Source of the DNA: Mycolicibacterium novocastrense
Lineage (GTDB): Bacteria > Actinomycetota > Actinomycetes > Mycobacteriales > Mycobacteriaceae
Assembly (NCBI RefSeq): GCF_001570485.1
Contig: NZ_BCTA01000021.1
Span: forward strand, 124,001 to 188,000
Reading direction: 5' to 3'
DNA: 64,000 nt
A program made the position numbers and the translations under genes. A model generated the notes under the pieces. That model was not told the DNA's origin. It saw only the letters and a program-made list of their open reading frames with translations, and made no database searches. Below are positions 15,389-25,108 of this stretch, piece by piece. How positions within the stretch are numbered: the stretch's first letter is position 1; each line of letters starts with the position of its first letter.

Positions 15389-18177
15389 GTGTGGTCCCCT
15401 TTTTGGGGTCCGCTCGGCCGCCCGACCTGGCGACCCAGTTCGGCCCGCGACTTGATTCCCAGCTTGCGGTAGATGCGCGCGAGGTTGGCCTCGACGGTCT
15501 TGGGACTGATGAACAGCGCGGCCGCGACGTCCCGGTTCTTCATTCCGCGCGCGACGAGTTCGGCGACCCGCTGCTCGGACGGCGTCAGTTCGCCGCTGCG
15601 CTGAGGTCCGGCGCTCGCACGCGAGAACTCCGCGCGCGCCCGGGCCGCCCACAGCGGGATGTCGAGACGCTCGAAGACCTCGAGGGCCTCCTGAAGGTGC
15701 GCCGACGCCGATTCCTTCTTGCGCTGCCGGCGCTCGATTTGGCCCAGGGTCAGTAGGGTCCGCGCGCGCTCGAACGGCATCGGCAGACGGCGGTGTGCGG
15801 CCATCGCCCGCTGCGCCGCGTCGTGGGCGGCGTCGAGGTCGCCGAGCGCGGCCAGCAGCATGGCGCGCGCCCGCGCACCGACCGCGAGCATCCACTCGCG
15901 GTTCATCCTGTGACCGTTGTTCTCCAGCGCGACGGTGAGCCGTTCCGCCTCGTCGAATCGCTCGAGATGTATCAGCGCCTCGATCGCGTCGGGCAGGTAG
16001 GCGGCGTTGGGCAGTTCGGTCGGCGTGCTGTCGGGGTCGAACTCCGAGAGCATCGGTTGCAGCGCGGCCGCCGCGGCTTCGTAGTCGCCCAGCGAGACCT
16101 CCAGGAACCCGAGGGTCGCCCGCACCCGATCCGCCATCCGCAGTGTGCCGGTCTGCCTTGCACATTCGAGGGCATCCTCGATCGCCCGGCGGGCGTTCTC
16201 GTCGTCGCCGGCGAACGCGGTGAGCTGGGCCCGCAGGCTCTGGGTCAGGAACTGTGAGGTGTTGCCCCCGAGTTGCCGGGCCTTTTCCACGGCGTCTTCG
16301 GCAACCAGGTTGGCCGTGACGAAGTCACCGCGCGCGATCGCGTTCGTCACCACGTGCTGGGAGACGAAGACGTGCTCGCCCTCCTCGCCCTTCTCCAGGC
16401 AGCGCGCCCGGATCTTGTCCACGACACCGCGGGCTTCGTCGAGTCGGCCGGTCCACTCCAGCAGCAGCGCGTGCTGCATGGCGGGCCGGAAGACCAACGG
16501 TGTGTGCGCCTCGGGGTCCTCCAGGCGCAGCGCCCGTTGCAAGGTCTCCTCGTCGTAGCCGTGGCCGGCGGCGAACCGCAATATGACCAGCATTCCCAGC
16601 GCCATACTGAGCAGATGCGGCTGGTCGAGGGTCTCTGCATTCGCGACGGCCGCAGCGGCGGTGTCCAGGCCCTGCTGCAGTTGATTTGCGTGAAAAAGCG
16701 TGTAAGCCAACGTGATCAAGGTCTGAACGCGCAATGCGTGGTTGTCGTGTACCTCATCGAGCGCCTCGCGTAGCAGCCGCGCGCTCTCGATGAACCCGTC
16801 CCCGTAAAGCCGCACCACCGCCAGTCGGCTCAATGCTTCGGCACGCAACGCGCCGGTGGGCAGTTGTTCGATGGCCTCTGCGAGGACGGCCGCCGCTCGC
16901 TCCTGTTCTCCGGCGTCGAAATGGTGCAATGCCGAGCGCAGCCGCCGCTCCGCGGTGTCGCCGCCGAGGCCGATGGCCAGGTCCACCAGTTCGGCCGCCG
17001 CGGCCGGCGCTCCCCGTATCCGCGCCGATTCCGCCGCCATGTCGAGGGCCGCGAGCGTGACCTCGTCACCCTTGGTGGCGGCCAGCGCCAAGTGTCGGGC
17101 CCGGAGTTCGGGTTCGTCGACGATCTCGGCGAGCCGACGGTGCATCGACCGGCGGCGACCGGGGGAGGCCTCGGTGTAGACCCCGCTGGCCAACAGCGGA
17201 TGAGCGAACCGGATCCGGTTGCCGTCGATCGCGATGATGCCCTTGCTCTCGGCGGACTCCAACAATCCGACCAGCCGGTCCTCGTCGCCCGTGGTCGCAT
17301 TCGCCACCACCTCGACCGTCGGCACGGCAAGGCAGGCGGCGGCCAGCAGCGCGTCGTGGACATCGGTGTCGAGGCTGCCCAGCCTGGTCCGTACCAGGTC
17401 GGCCAGGGTGCGGGGCAGCGACGCGTCGAGGCCCGTCGCTCGTTCATCGAGGGAGCGGGCCAATTCGATCGCGTAGAACGGGTTTCCGCCTGACACCTGG
17501 TGGATCCGGCTGATGGTGGGACGCGAGAACGGTCGTCGCAGCCGCGTGGAGACCGCGCGATGCAGGTCCTGGATATTCAACGGGCTCAACCGGATTCGAT
17601 TCACCGCGTCAGGCCGCGACAACTGCAACCAGTCGTCGACCGCACGGTCGTCGGATTCGGTACGCAGGCTGGCCAGTAGCCCGGTACGCCCCGTGAGCCT
17701 GCGCACCGCGAAGGCGATCACGTGCTTGCTCGACGGGTCGAGCCACTGCAGGTCGTCGATGGCCAGCAGAACCGGTCGGTCCTCGCTGAGTCGTTCGACC
17801 ACCGAGAGAAACGCGGCGGCCACGGCACGCTGATCGGTCACCGCGTCGTTGTCCGCGCGCAGCAGCACCTGGTCGACCGCGAGGAGTTGCGGTGTCGGCA
17901 GGTCGGCCCACGCGCGCGCGTCGGCCTCCTCGAGCAGGTCGGCCAGCGCGGTGTACGCGAGCACCGACTCCGCGGCCGCCGGTCGCGTCGACAGGACGTG
18001 GAACCCCCGCTCTTGCGCCTGCTCGACCGCGGCCAACCACAGCGTTGTCTTGCCGATCCCGGGCTCACCGTCGATCAGCAACGCCGAGGGGCCCAGCGCC
18101 ATCGCGTCCAGGAACGCAGCGATGGCGCGCTGATGTGTCGACTGGCCGATCACGATATTCCCCGGGTCCCCTGGCAC
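15385..18177 (-). CDS. Large AAA-type ATPase / LuxR-family transcriptional regulator
   Basis: A 930-residue STAND-like regulator: N-terminal ATPase with Walker A GEPGIGKTT (37-45) and Walker B VLLAIDDLQWLDPSS near residue 135, a long TPR-rich alpha-helical middle, and a C-terminal LuxR helix-turn-helix (LTPSEQRVAELVARGMKNRD then ISPKTVEANLARIYRKLGI). Such proteins sense a ligand through ATP-dependent switching, as MalT does. It lies 50 nt downstream of a paralogue with the same architecture. Start is GTG at 18177. Target and ligand unknown. Confidence 0.88.
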   Translation of the reverse strand: MPGDPGNIVIGQSTHQRAIAAFLDAMALGPSALLIDGEPGIGKTTLWLAAVEQAQERGFHVLSTRPAAAESVLAYTALADLLEEADARAWADLPTPQLLAVDQVLLRADNDAVTDQRAVAAAFLSVVERLSEDRPVLLAIDDLQWLDPSSKHVIAFAVRRLTGRTGLLASLRTESDDRAVDDWLQLSRPDAVNRIRLSPLNIQDLHRAVSTRLRRPFSRPTISRIHQVSGGNPFYAIELARSLDERATGLDASLPRTLADLVRTRLGSLDTDVHDALLAAACLAVPTVEVVANATTGDEDRLVGLLESAESKGIIAIDGNRIRFAHPLLASGVYTEASPGRRRSMHRRLAEIVDEPELRARHLALAATKGDEVTLAALDMAAESARIRGAPAAAAELVDLAIGLGGDTAERRLRSALHHFDAGEQERAAAVLAEAIEQLPTGALRAEALSRLAVVRLYGDGFIESARLLREALDEVHDNHALRVQTLITLAYTLFHANQLQQGLDTAAAAVANAETLDQPHLLSMALGMLVILRFAAGHGYDEETLQRALRLEDPEAHTPLVFRPAMQHALLLEWTGRLDEARGVVDKIRARCLEKGEEGEHVFVSQHVVTNAIARGDFVTANLVAEDAVEKARQLGGNTSQFLTQSLRAQLTAFAGDDENARRAIEDALECARQTGTLRMADRVRATLGFLEVSLGDYEAAAAALQPMLSEFDPDSTPTELPNAAYLPDAIEALIHLERFDEAERLTVALENNGHRMNREWMLAVGARARAMLLAALGDLDAAHDAAQRAMAAHRRLPMPFERARTLLTLGQIERRQRKKESASAHLQEALEVFERLDIPLWAARARAEFSRASAGPQRSGELTPSEQRVAELVARGMKNRDVAAALFISPKTVEANLARIYRKLGIKSRAELGRQVGRPSGPQKGDHT

Positions 18178-18227
18178 GTCCCCCAGAATTGCAGCTGATC
18201 CGGAAGCGGGCGACCCCTCTATACCCC

Positions 18228-20870
18228 TCAGCGGCCGGGTTGACCCATCACCCGGGCCAGTTCGGCGCGCGACCGGATACCGAACTTGCGGTACACCCGC
18301 GCGAGGGTGGCCTCGACGGTTTTTGCACTGAGAAACAGTTCACCCGCGACGTCGCGGTTCGTCAGACCCGCGGCGGCCAGCTCAGCGATGCGCAGCTCGG
18401 CGGCGGTAAGCGCCGCCGGCGTCGACGCGGCGGAGCGGAGCCCGTCTCGGGACGTCCTGGCGCGCTCCGCCCACACCGGCGTGCCGAGGGCCTCAAAGGT
18501 CGCCAGCGCCTCGTTCAGCGTCGACGCGGCGAGCGGGTCGCGCGCCCTGGCCTGCAGCTGCCCGAGCAGCAGTTGGGTACGTGCGCGTTCGAACGGCATC
18601 GCCAACCGGTGATGGTGCTCGAGCGCCCGGTGCGCAGAGCTCAGCGCGCCGCCCAGATCGCCGGCGGCCGCGTGCAGCATGGCGCGGCATCGTCGGCCCA
18701 CCGCCAGCATCCAGGCCCGGTCCAGGCGACACCCGTTGCGTTCCAGCGCGGCCACCAGCGGCTCCGCGTCGTTCGTACGGCCCAGCTCGACGAGTGCCTC
18801 GACGGCATCGGGTACGAACTGCGCCGCTTGGATCTCGGTGGAATCCGGTTCGAATCGCGACACCAGCGGCTCGAGGAGTTCCATTGCCGCACCGTAATTT
18901 CCGAGCGATACCTCCAGGAATCCGAGCGCCGACAACGCCCAATCCTCGTGCCACGCGGTGCCGCTGCGCCTGCAGGCGTCGATCGCGTCCGCCGCTGCCA
19001 ACCGGGCCTTGCTCTCGGCACCGTCATAAGCGGCGAGCCAGGCCTGTAGCACGAGGCTGAGCATCGCGGGAAACTCACCGCCGAGTTGCCGTGCGAGGTC
19101 GGCGATTTCGTGGGCCACCCGCTTGGCCTCATCGAAGTCCGCGCGCCAGATTCGGGTCAACGCGACGTAGAAGTCGACGAAGACAACTTCGCCTTCCTCT
19201 CCTCGATCGGTGCAGCGGCGCGAGATCTCCCGCATGCACTCGTAGGCGGTGTCGAGCTCACCGGTGCAGGCCAGCATCAACGCGTGTTCGACGCTCGGCC
19301 GCAACATGATCGGCATGAAGGATTCGGTGTCTTCGAGTTCGAGGGCTCGGCGCATGTTCACTTCGTCCATGCCGCCGCCGAGGAAGAACGCGATCGTCGC
19401 CCGGACTCCGAGCGCCATGCTGAGCAGACCGGGGACACCGAGCTTCTCGGCATAGGCCACCGACTCTTCTGCGCGGTGCCGGGCCGATGCAGGGTCCCCG
19501 GTCATGTAGAGGCCGTATGCCAACGTGGTCAGCATGACCGCCTTCGCCGGGCCTTCGGCGGCGTCCTCCTCGAGCGCCGTTGCGAGCAGTTCGACGGCTT
19601 CGGTGTAACCGTCGTCGATGAACCGCACGACCGCGAGCATGTGCCGGGCATCCGCACGCAGTGGTCCCGGTGCCAGGTCGTCGACCGCCCGCTCCAGAAG
19701 CGCGCGGGCCCTGGACGGGTCACCACCGTCGAAGCAGTACGCAGCCAACCGCATTCGTCGCTCAGCGGTGACGCCGCCGAGCGCTATCGCGAGCTCGATC
19801 AACTCTGCGGCGGCGAAAGGTGCGCCCCGCGCGTGGGCGGTCTCGGCGGCCCGCTCGAGCGCGCCGACAGTCGCATCGTCGCCCGTGGTCGCGGCGAGCG
19901 CCAGGTGGCGCGCGTGCAACTCGGGCTCGTCGACGACGGTGGCCAGCCTGTGGTGCATCCGCCTGCGGTCCTCAGGGGAAGCGCCGGTATACACACCGGC
20001 GGCTAGTAGCGGATGTGTGAAGCGGACCCGGTTGCCTTCGATGGCGATGACGCCGCGCTGTTCGGCGGCCTCGAGCAATTCGACAGCCCGGTCGTGTTCG
20101 GTGTCGACCGCGGCGGCCACCAGATCGACCGCGGGGTCGGCCGCCGAGGCGGCGGCCAAGAGTGCTTGCAGTGTCTCCGCGTTCAGTCCACTCAGCCTGG
20201 CCTGCACCACGGCGGCCAGCGTGTCCGGCAGCGGGACTTCCGGCCTGTCGTCGGAGACCTTGGCCAGCTCGATCGCATAGAAGGGATTGCCGCCGGAAAT
20301 CTGGTGGATACGGGTCATCTTCGCACGTGACAGCGGATGCTCGAGGTGTTGTGTGACGACGGCGTGGAGCATGCGGGACGTCAACGGCCGCAGTGATATT
20401 CGGTGGGTGGCATCCGGGCGCCGCAACTGCAGCCAGGTGTAGGCGTCGGTACCGCCGGTGCGCAGGGTGCCCAGAACGCCGACCGGTCCCGCCAGTCGGC
20501 GTGCGGCGTACGACAACACATGTGAGCTCGACGGGTCGACCCACTGCACGTCGTCGATCGCCAGCAGCAGCGGCTGCCGAGTGGCAAGACCCTCGATGAC
20601 CGACAGGAACGCCGCCGCGACGGCACGGCGATCGGTGGGTGCTCCGTCGGCGCGGCGGATCCGCTCGATGGCGCTGCGCTGGGCGGCGGGCAGGTTGCCG
20701 AATTCGGCGGCATCGACGTCGGCGAGCAGTTCGGTCAGAGTCGTATAGGCGAGCACTGATTCGGCGCTCGAGTTCCTGGCCGACAGCACACGGAAGCCAT
20801 CACTGCGGGCGCGGTCGGACGCTGCCTGCCACAGCGTGGTCTTGCCGATTCCGGCCTCGCCCTCGATCAA
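18228..20870 (-). CDS. Second large ATPase / LuxR-family regulator; start codon unclear
   Basis: An 880-residue paralogue of the neighbour, with Walker A GEAGIGKTTLW, a TPR-like middle and a LuxR domain ending (LTAAELRIAELAAAGLTNRD; LSAKTVEATLARVYRKFGI). The only standard start, TTG at 20870, falls inside the strand just before the P-loop. The frame is open for 38 codons more, to 20984, and encodes paralogue-like sequence (DRPDEERAVADFLQSASRAP), but contains no ATG, GTG or TTG. A non-standard start, coupling to fumC termination, or a base error is needed to recover a complete domain. Confidence 0.8.
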   Translation of the reverse strand: MIEGEAGIGKTTLWQAASDRARSDGFRVLSARNSSAESVLAYTTLTELLADVDAAEFGNLPAAQRSAIERIRRADGAPTDRRAVAAAFLSVIEGLATRQPLLLAIDDVQWVDPSSSHVLSYAARRLAGPVGVLGTLRTGGTDAYTWLQLRRPDATHRISLRPLTSRMLHAVVTQHLEHPLSRAKMTRIHQISGGNPFYAIELAKVSDDRPEVPLPDTLAAVVQARLSGLNAETLQALLAAASAADPAVDLVAAAVDTEHDRAVELLEAAEQRGVIAIEGNRVRFTHPLLAAGVYTGASPEDRRRMHHRLATVVDEPELHARHLALAATTGDDATVGALERAAETAHARGAPFAAAELIELAIALGGVTAERRMRLAAYCFDGGDPSRARALLERAVDDLAPGPLRADARHMLAVVRFIDDGYTEAVELLATALEEDAAEGPAKAVMLTTLAYGLYMTGDPASARHRAEESVAYAEKLGVPGLLSMALGVRATIAFFLGGGMDEVNMRRALELEDTESFMPIMLRPSVEHALMLACTGELDTAYECMREISRRCTDRGEEGEVVFVDFYVALTRIWRADFDEAKRVAHEIADLARQLGGEFPAMLSLVLQAWLAAYDGAESKARLAAADAIDACRRSGTAWHEDWALSALGFLEVSLGNYGAAMELLEPLVSRFEPDSTEIQAAQFVPDAVEALVELGRTNDAEPLVAALERNGCRLDRAWMLAVGRRCRAMLHAAAGDLGGALSSAHRALEHHHRLAMPFERARTQLLLGQLQARARDPLAASTLNEALATFEALGTPVWAERARTSRDGLRSAASTPAALTAAELRIAELAAAGLTNRDVAGELFLSAKTVEATLARVYRKFGIRSRAELARVMGQPGR

Positions 20871-20967
20871 CAGAGCCGACGGCGCGCGCGAAGCGGACTG
20901 CAGGAAGTCCGCTACCGCCCTCTCCTCGTCCGGCCGGTCCGCCAGGTACGACGGCGAACGGAAACGC

Positions 20968-22392
20968 TTAGCGCTCGTCGTCTTTCACCTTGGCCATCGC
21001 CAACACGTCGAGGCGCTTGTCCAGTTCCTCCTCGGACAGCTTGTCGCCGATCAGGCCCCGATCGATGACGGTCTGTCGGATGGTCTTCTTCTCCTTGAGC
21101 GCCTGCTTGGCGACCGCGGCGGCCTCCTCGTAGCCGATCGCCGAGTTCAGCGGCGTGACGATCGACGGGGACGACTCGGCCAGCTCACGGAGCCGGTCCT
21201 CGTTGGCCACCAGGCCGTCGATACAGCGCTCGGCGAACAACTTCGACGAGTTGGTCAGGATCTTGAACGACTCGAGGATGTTGCGGGCCATCATCGGGAT
21301 GTACACGTTCAGCTCGAACGCACCGTTGCCGCCGCCCCACGCGATCGCGGCGTCGTTGCCGATCACCTGCGCTGCCACCTGCGTGACGGCCTCCGGAATC
21401 ACCGGGTTCACCTTGCCCGGCATGATCGAGCTGCCCGGCTGAAGATCGGGCAGCTGGAGCTCGCCGAGGCCGGTGAGCGGACCGGAGCCCATCCACCGGA
21501 TGTCGTTGGCGATCTTCGTCAGCGACACCGCGATGGTGCGCAGCGCACCCGACGCCTCGACCAGTCCGTCGCGGGCCGCCTGAGCCTCGAAATGGTTGGC
21601 GGCGACCTGCAATTCGGCCAGACCGGTCTGCTCGCGCAGCACGGCGACCACGCGCTCGTCGAAGTCGTCGGGCGCGTTGAGGCCGGTGCCCACCGCGGTG
21701 CCGCCGATGGCCAGTTCGCCGAGCCGGGGGAGCGTGGCCTTCACCCTTTCTATGCCGGCTTCGACCTGGCGGGCATAGCCGCTGAACTCCTGGCCCAGCG
21801 TCACGGGTACGGCGTCCATCAGGTGAGTGCGTCCCGACTTGACCACGGTGCGCCACTGCCGCGCCTTGGTGGCCAGCGACTCGTGCAGCACCTCGAGCGC
21901 CGGGATCAGGTGGCGCACAGCGGCTTCCGTCGCGGCGATGTGGGTCGCGGTCGGGAAGGTGTCGTTGGACGACTGTGACATGTTGACGTCGTCGTTGGGG
22001 TGCACCGTCACGCCGTTGCGTGCCGCGATGCCGGCGATCACCTCGTTGGTGTTCATGTTCGAGCTGGTGCCCGAACCCGTCTGGAACACGTCGATCGGGA
22101 ACTGGTCGTCGTGCTGACCGTCGGCGATCTCACCTGCCGCGGCGATGATCGCGTCGGCCTTGTCCGCTGCCAGCAGGCCGAGGTCCTTGTTGACCTGCGC
22201 GCAGGCGCCTTTCAGCAGGCCGAGGGCCCGGATCTGGGTGCGCTCGAGGCCACGCCCGGAGATCGGGAAGTTCTCCACCGCGCGCTGAGTCTGCGCGCGC
22301 CACAGCGCGTTGACCGGCACCCGGACCTCGCCCATGGTGTCATGCTCGATGCGGTACTCGGTCCCGGTTGCGCTGTCGGAGTCGACGCTCAT
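20968..22392 (-). CDS. fumC: Class II fumarate hydratase
   Basis: Interconverts fumarate and malate in the TCA cycle; oxygen-stable, tetrameric class II enzyme. At 474 residues it equals Rv1098c in length. The signature [11 protein letters not shown] lies at residues 320-330, with the earlier active-site segments [10 protein letters not shown] (105-114) and [12 protein letters not shown] (185-196). Start is the ATG at 22392, with AAGGA upstream. It is followed by the LuxR-type regulator and preceded by glpX on the same strand, so the three could share transcripts. Confidence 0.95.
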   Translation of the reverse strand: MSVDSDSATGTEYRIEHDTMGEVRVPVNALWRAQTQRAVENFPISGRGLERTQIRALGLLKGACAQVNKDLGLLAADKADAIIAAAGEIADGQHDDQFPIDVFQTGSGTSSNMNTNEVIAGIAARNGVTVHPNDDVNMSQSSNDTFPTATHIAATEAAVRHLIPALEVLHESLATKARQWRTVVKSGRTHLMDAVPVTLGQEFSGYARQVEAGIERVKATLPRLGELAIGGTAVGTGLNAPDDFDERVVAVLREQTGLAELQVAANHFEAQAARDGLVEASGALRTIAVSLTKIANDIRWMGSGPLTGLGELQLPDLQPGSSIMPGKVNPVIPEAVTQVAAQVIGNDAAIAWGGGNGAFELNVYIPMMARNILESFKILTNSSKLFAERCIDGLVANEDRLRELAESSPSIVTPLNSAIGYEEAAAVAKQALKEKKTIRQTVIDRGLIGDKLSEEELDKRLDVLAMAKVKDDER

Positions 22393-22415
22393 GAAAGTCC
22401 TTACTTCTCTTGTGG

Positions 22416-23444
22416 TTACGGCAGCGGATAGACGGCGTTGGTGTCGCCGGTGAAGTCGATCGCGGAGTATTCGCTGAGTTTGGACAAGCGGTGGTACGCC
22501 TCGATCATCCGCACGGTGCCCGACTTCGAACGCATGACGATCGACTGCGTGGTGCAGCCGCCGCTGTAAAAGTGCACGCCCTTGAGCAGGTCGCCGTCGG
22601 TGACGCCGGTCGCGCAGAAGAAGACGTTGTCGCCGGAGACCAGGTCCTCGGTGGTCAGCACGCGGTCGAGGTCGTAGCCGCGGTCGAGCGCCTTCTGGCG
22701 TTCCTCGTCGTCCTTGGGCGCCAACTGGCCCTGGATGGCGCCGCCCATGCAGCGGATCGCGGCCGCGGCGATGATGCCCTCGGGCGTCCCGCCGATCCCG
22801 GCCAGCATGTCTGTGCTGGTGTTCGGCCGGCACGCCGAGATCGCGCCCGCGACGTCGCCGTCGGTGATCAACCGGCACCGCGCACCCGCCTCCCGCACGT
22901 CGGCGATGAGCTGCTGGTGGCGGGGCCGGTCCAGGATGCAGACCGTCAGATCGGAGACCGACACGTTCTTGGCCTTGGCCACCCGGCGGATGTTCTCCCC
23001 GATGGGGGCGGTGATGTCGATCGCGTCGACGGCCTCGGGCCCGACGGCGATCTTGCTCATGTAGAACACCGCGGACGGGTCGAACATGGTGCCCCGTTCG
23101 GAGACCGCAAGCACCGAGATGGCGTTGGACAGACCTTTACTCATCAACGTGGTGCCGTCGATCGGGTCCACGGCGAAATCGCACTCCGGTCCGTCCCCGT
23201 TGCCGACCTCTTCGCCGTTGTAGAGCATCGGCGCGTTGTCCTTCTCGCCCTCGCCGATCACCACCACGCCGCGCATCGACACCGAATTCACCAGCTCGCG
23301 CATGGCATCGACGGCCGCACCGTCGCCGCCCTCCTTGTCGCCACGGCCCACCCAGCGGCCGGCGGCCATGGCGCCTGCCTCGGTTACTCGGACGAGCTCG
23401 AGCGCGAGATTTCGATCTGGGGGTTCACCACGGGTCGGACTCAT
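22416..23444 (-). CDS. glpX: Class II fructose-1,6-bisphosphatase
   Basis: Gluconeogenic phosphatase converting fructose-1,6-bisphosphate to fructose-6-phosphate, matching Rv1099c, the major FBPase of mycobacteria. The 342-residue protein has the metal-binding motifs [11 protein letters not shown] and [12 protein letters not shown], and the catalytic threonine region. Start at the ATG giving [19 protein letters not shown] is chosen by homology. It is 23 nt upstream of fumC, so co-transcription is likely, and divergent from the DUF4245 gene. Confidence 0.94.
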   Translation of the reverse strand: MSPTRGEPPDRNLALELVRVTEAGAMAAGRWVGRGDKEGGDGAAVDAMRELVNSVSMRGVVVIGEGEKDNAPMLYNGEEVGNGDGPECDFAVDPIDGTTLMSKGLSNAISVLAVSERGTMFDPSAVFYMSKIAVGPEAVDAIDITAPIGENIRRVAKAKNVSVSDLTVCILDRPRHQQLIADVREAGARCRLITDGDVAGAISACRPNTSTDMLAGIGGTPEGIIAAAAIRCMGGAIQGQLAPKDDEERQKALDRGYDLDRVLTTEDLVSGDNVFFCATGVTDGDLLKGVHFYSGGCTTQSIVMRSKSGTVRMIEAYHRLSKLSEYSAIDFTGDTNAVYPLP

Positions 23445-23498
23445 GGCCCAGATTGTCCCATTAGCCGGTCCGCGTTCGGGAGCTGGGATACTGGCTGC

Positions 23499-24146
23499 GT
23501 GACCACGCAACCGGCTCCCGCCCCCAAGCCCGCCAAGTCGCGGTTGCTGCATGACGGTCGGGACATGTTCTGGTCGATGGCGCCGTTGGTTCTCGCCTGC
23601 ATCGTGCTGGCCGGGATGCTGGGGATGTGCTCCTTCCAGGGCGCGGGGCCCGGCGCCGGCCCGGTCCCGTCCTTCGACGCCCCCGCGGCTTTACGGGCCG
23701 ATGCCGACGCGTTGAAGATCCCGATCCGGATCCCGCAACTGCCCGACGGCTGGCAGTCGAACAGTGGTAGCCGCCAAGGCATCGAGGCCGGTCGCACCGA
23801 CCCCGCGACGGGGCAACCTCAGCGTGCCGTCAGTTCCACCGTCGGCTTTCTCGCTCCCAGCGGAATGTATGTGAGCCTGACCCAGAGCAATGCCGACGAG
23901 GAGAAGCTGGTCGGGTCGCTCGACGCCGATGCCGTGCCCACCGGGGTGCAGGACGTCGACGGCGTGAAGTGGGTGGTCTATGAGGGCGGCGACGACGACG
24001 GCAAACCCGCCGAACCGGTGTGGACGACCCGGCTGACCAGTCCGACCGGACCGGCGCAGATCGCGCTGACCGGCGCCGCGGATGCAGACGAATTTCGTAC
24101 CCTGGCGGTGGCGACGCAGACCGCGGCGCCGCTGCCCGCAACGTAG
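23499..24146 (+). CDS. DUF4245 family membrane-anchored protein (Rv1100-like)
   Basis: A 215-residue protein: cytoplasmic basic N-terminus, one transmembrane helix near residues 27-47 ([20 protein letters not shown]) and an extracytoplasmic domain. The family has no assigned function. The GTG start ([20 protein letters not shown]) fits homologues, and a GATACT sequence 6 nt upstream may be a -10. It is divergent from glpX with a 54-bp spacer, as in Rv1099c-Rv1100. Confidence 0.82.
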   Translation: MTTQPAPAPKPAKSRLLHDGRDMFWSMAPLVLACIVLAGMLGMCSFQGAGPGAGPVPSFDAPAALRADADALKIPIRIPQLPDGWQSNSGSRQGIEAGRTDPATGQPQRAVSSTVGFLAPSGMYVSLTQSNADEEKLVGSLDADAVPTGVQDVDGVKWVVYEGGDDDGKPAEPVWTTRLTSPTGPAQIALTGAADADEFRTLAVATQTAAPLPAT

Positions 24147-24166
24147 GAGTGGGCGTGGTTCGTTCG

Positions 24167-24225
24167 GCGAGATTGCATCCACGCAGCCCGCTTCTCGCAC
24201 TTTCTCTGCATGGTGTCAATCTCGC
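24167..24225. terminator. Long symmetric hairpin after the DUF4245 gene
   Basis: Outer arms GCGAGATTG (24167-24175) and CAATCTCGC (24217-24225) and inner arms CCAcGCAG and CTGCaTGG share one centre, separated by 3-nt internal loops. It sits 20 nt after a stop codon and 25 nt before the next start. Likely a terminator or an intergenic structured element. Confidence 0.5.
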
Positions 24226-24250
24226 GTAACGAGCGACCAGGAGGGCGCCC

Positions 24251-25108
24251 ATGACCGCACCGGACCCTGATGTCGCCGCCGGGGCGGCACCGGACCCCCA
24301 TGTCGCCGCCGGGGCGGCTCCGGAAGCCGACCTCACCGGATGGGCCGTCGCGCCCTTCACCGCCGCCGGCTACACCCACGACGTCTACCGCAAAGGTGAG
24401 GGCCCCGGCGTGGTGCTCATCCCCGAGATGCCCGGCGCGCATCCCGGCGTCCTGGCGCTCGGCAACCACCTCGTCGAGGCGGGATTCACCGTCGCGATTC
24501 CGTCGTTGTTCGGCACGCCCGGTGCACCGCCGATGCGGCCGGGCATGGTGCCGATCATGGTGCGCGGATGTGTGGCCAAGGAATTCGCCGCCTTCGCCAC
24601 CAACGCCGACCGGCCCGTCGCGCACTACCTGCGGGCACTGGCCCGTGACCTCAACGCGCAGACCCCGGGCAAGGGGGTCGGGGTCATCGGCCAGTGTTTC
24701 ACCGGCGGCTTCGCCCTGGCCGCCGCGGTCGACGACAGCGTTCTGGCGCCGGTGCTGAGCCAGCCGTCGCTGCCGTTGCCGCTGACACCGAAGCAGCGCA
24801 GGGACCCGGGGCTGTCCGAGGCCGAGCTGAAGGTCGTCGAACGCCGCGCCGCCGACGAAGGGTTGTGCGCGCTGGGACTGCGGTTCAGCAGGGACCCGCT
24901 GGTGCCTGCGGAACGCTTCAAGACGCTCAAGGACCGGCTGGGCGACGCGTTCGAGGTGATCGAGATCGACTCGGCCAAGGGCAACGAACACGGATTCGGC
25001 GCGATGGCCCACTCGGTGCTGACGTTGGAACTGCGCCACCGGGAAGGGCATCCGACCGACGCGGCGCTCAAGCGCGTGGTCGCGTTCCTCAGGGAACGGC
25101 TGGTTTAG
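24251..25108 (+). CDS. Dienelactone hydrolase family protein
   Basis: A 285-residue alpha/beta hydrolase with the DLH-type nucleophile elbow GVIGQCFTGGFA, where cysteine replaces serine, a DLH hallmark. The histidine is probably in KGNEHGFGAM near the C-terminus. The first 30 residues contain a duplicated segment DVAAGAAPDP/HVAAGAAPEA absent from typical DLHs. The RBS AGGAGGGCG supports the ATG at 24251. Its 3' end overlaps the convergent AI-2E family gene by 20 nt. The substrate cannot be told. Confidence 0.85.
   Translation: MTAPDPDVAAGAAPDPHVAAGAAPEADLTGWAVAPFTAAGYTHDVYRKGEGPGVVLIPEMPGAHPGVLALGNHLVEAGFTVAIPSLFGTPGAPPMRPGMVPIMVRGCVAKEFAAFATNADRPVAHYLRALARDLNAQTPGKGVGVIGQCFTGGFALAAAVDDSVLAPVLSQPSLPLPLTPKQRRDPGLSEAELKVVERRAADEGLCALGLRFSRDPLVPAERFKTLKDRLGDAFEVIEIDSAKGNEHGFGAMAHSVLTLELRHREGHPTDAALKRVVAFLRERLV
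24260..24319 (+). repeat. 30-nt tandem duplication inside the DLH gene
   Basis: Two adjacent 30-nt units (24260-24289, 24290-24319) differ at only a few bases. They encode the repeated PDPDVAAGAA-type segment at the N-terminus. Confidence 0.7.
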
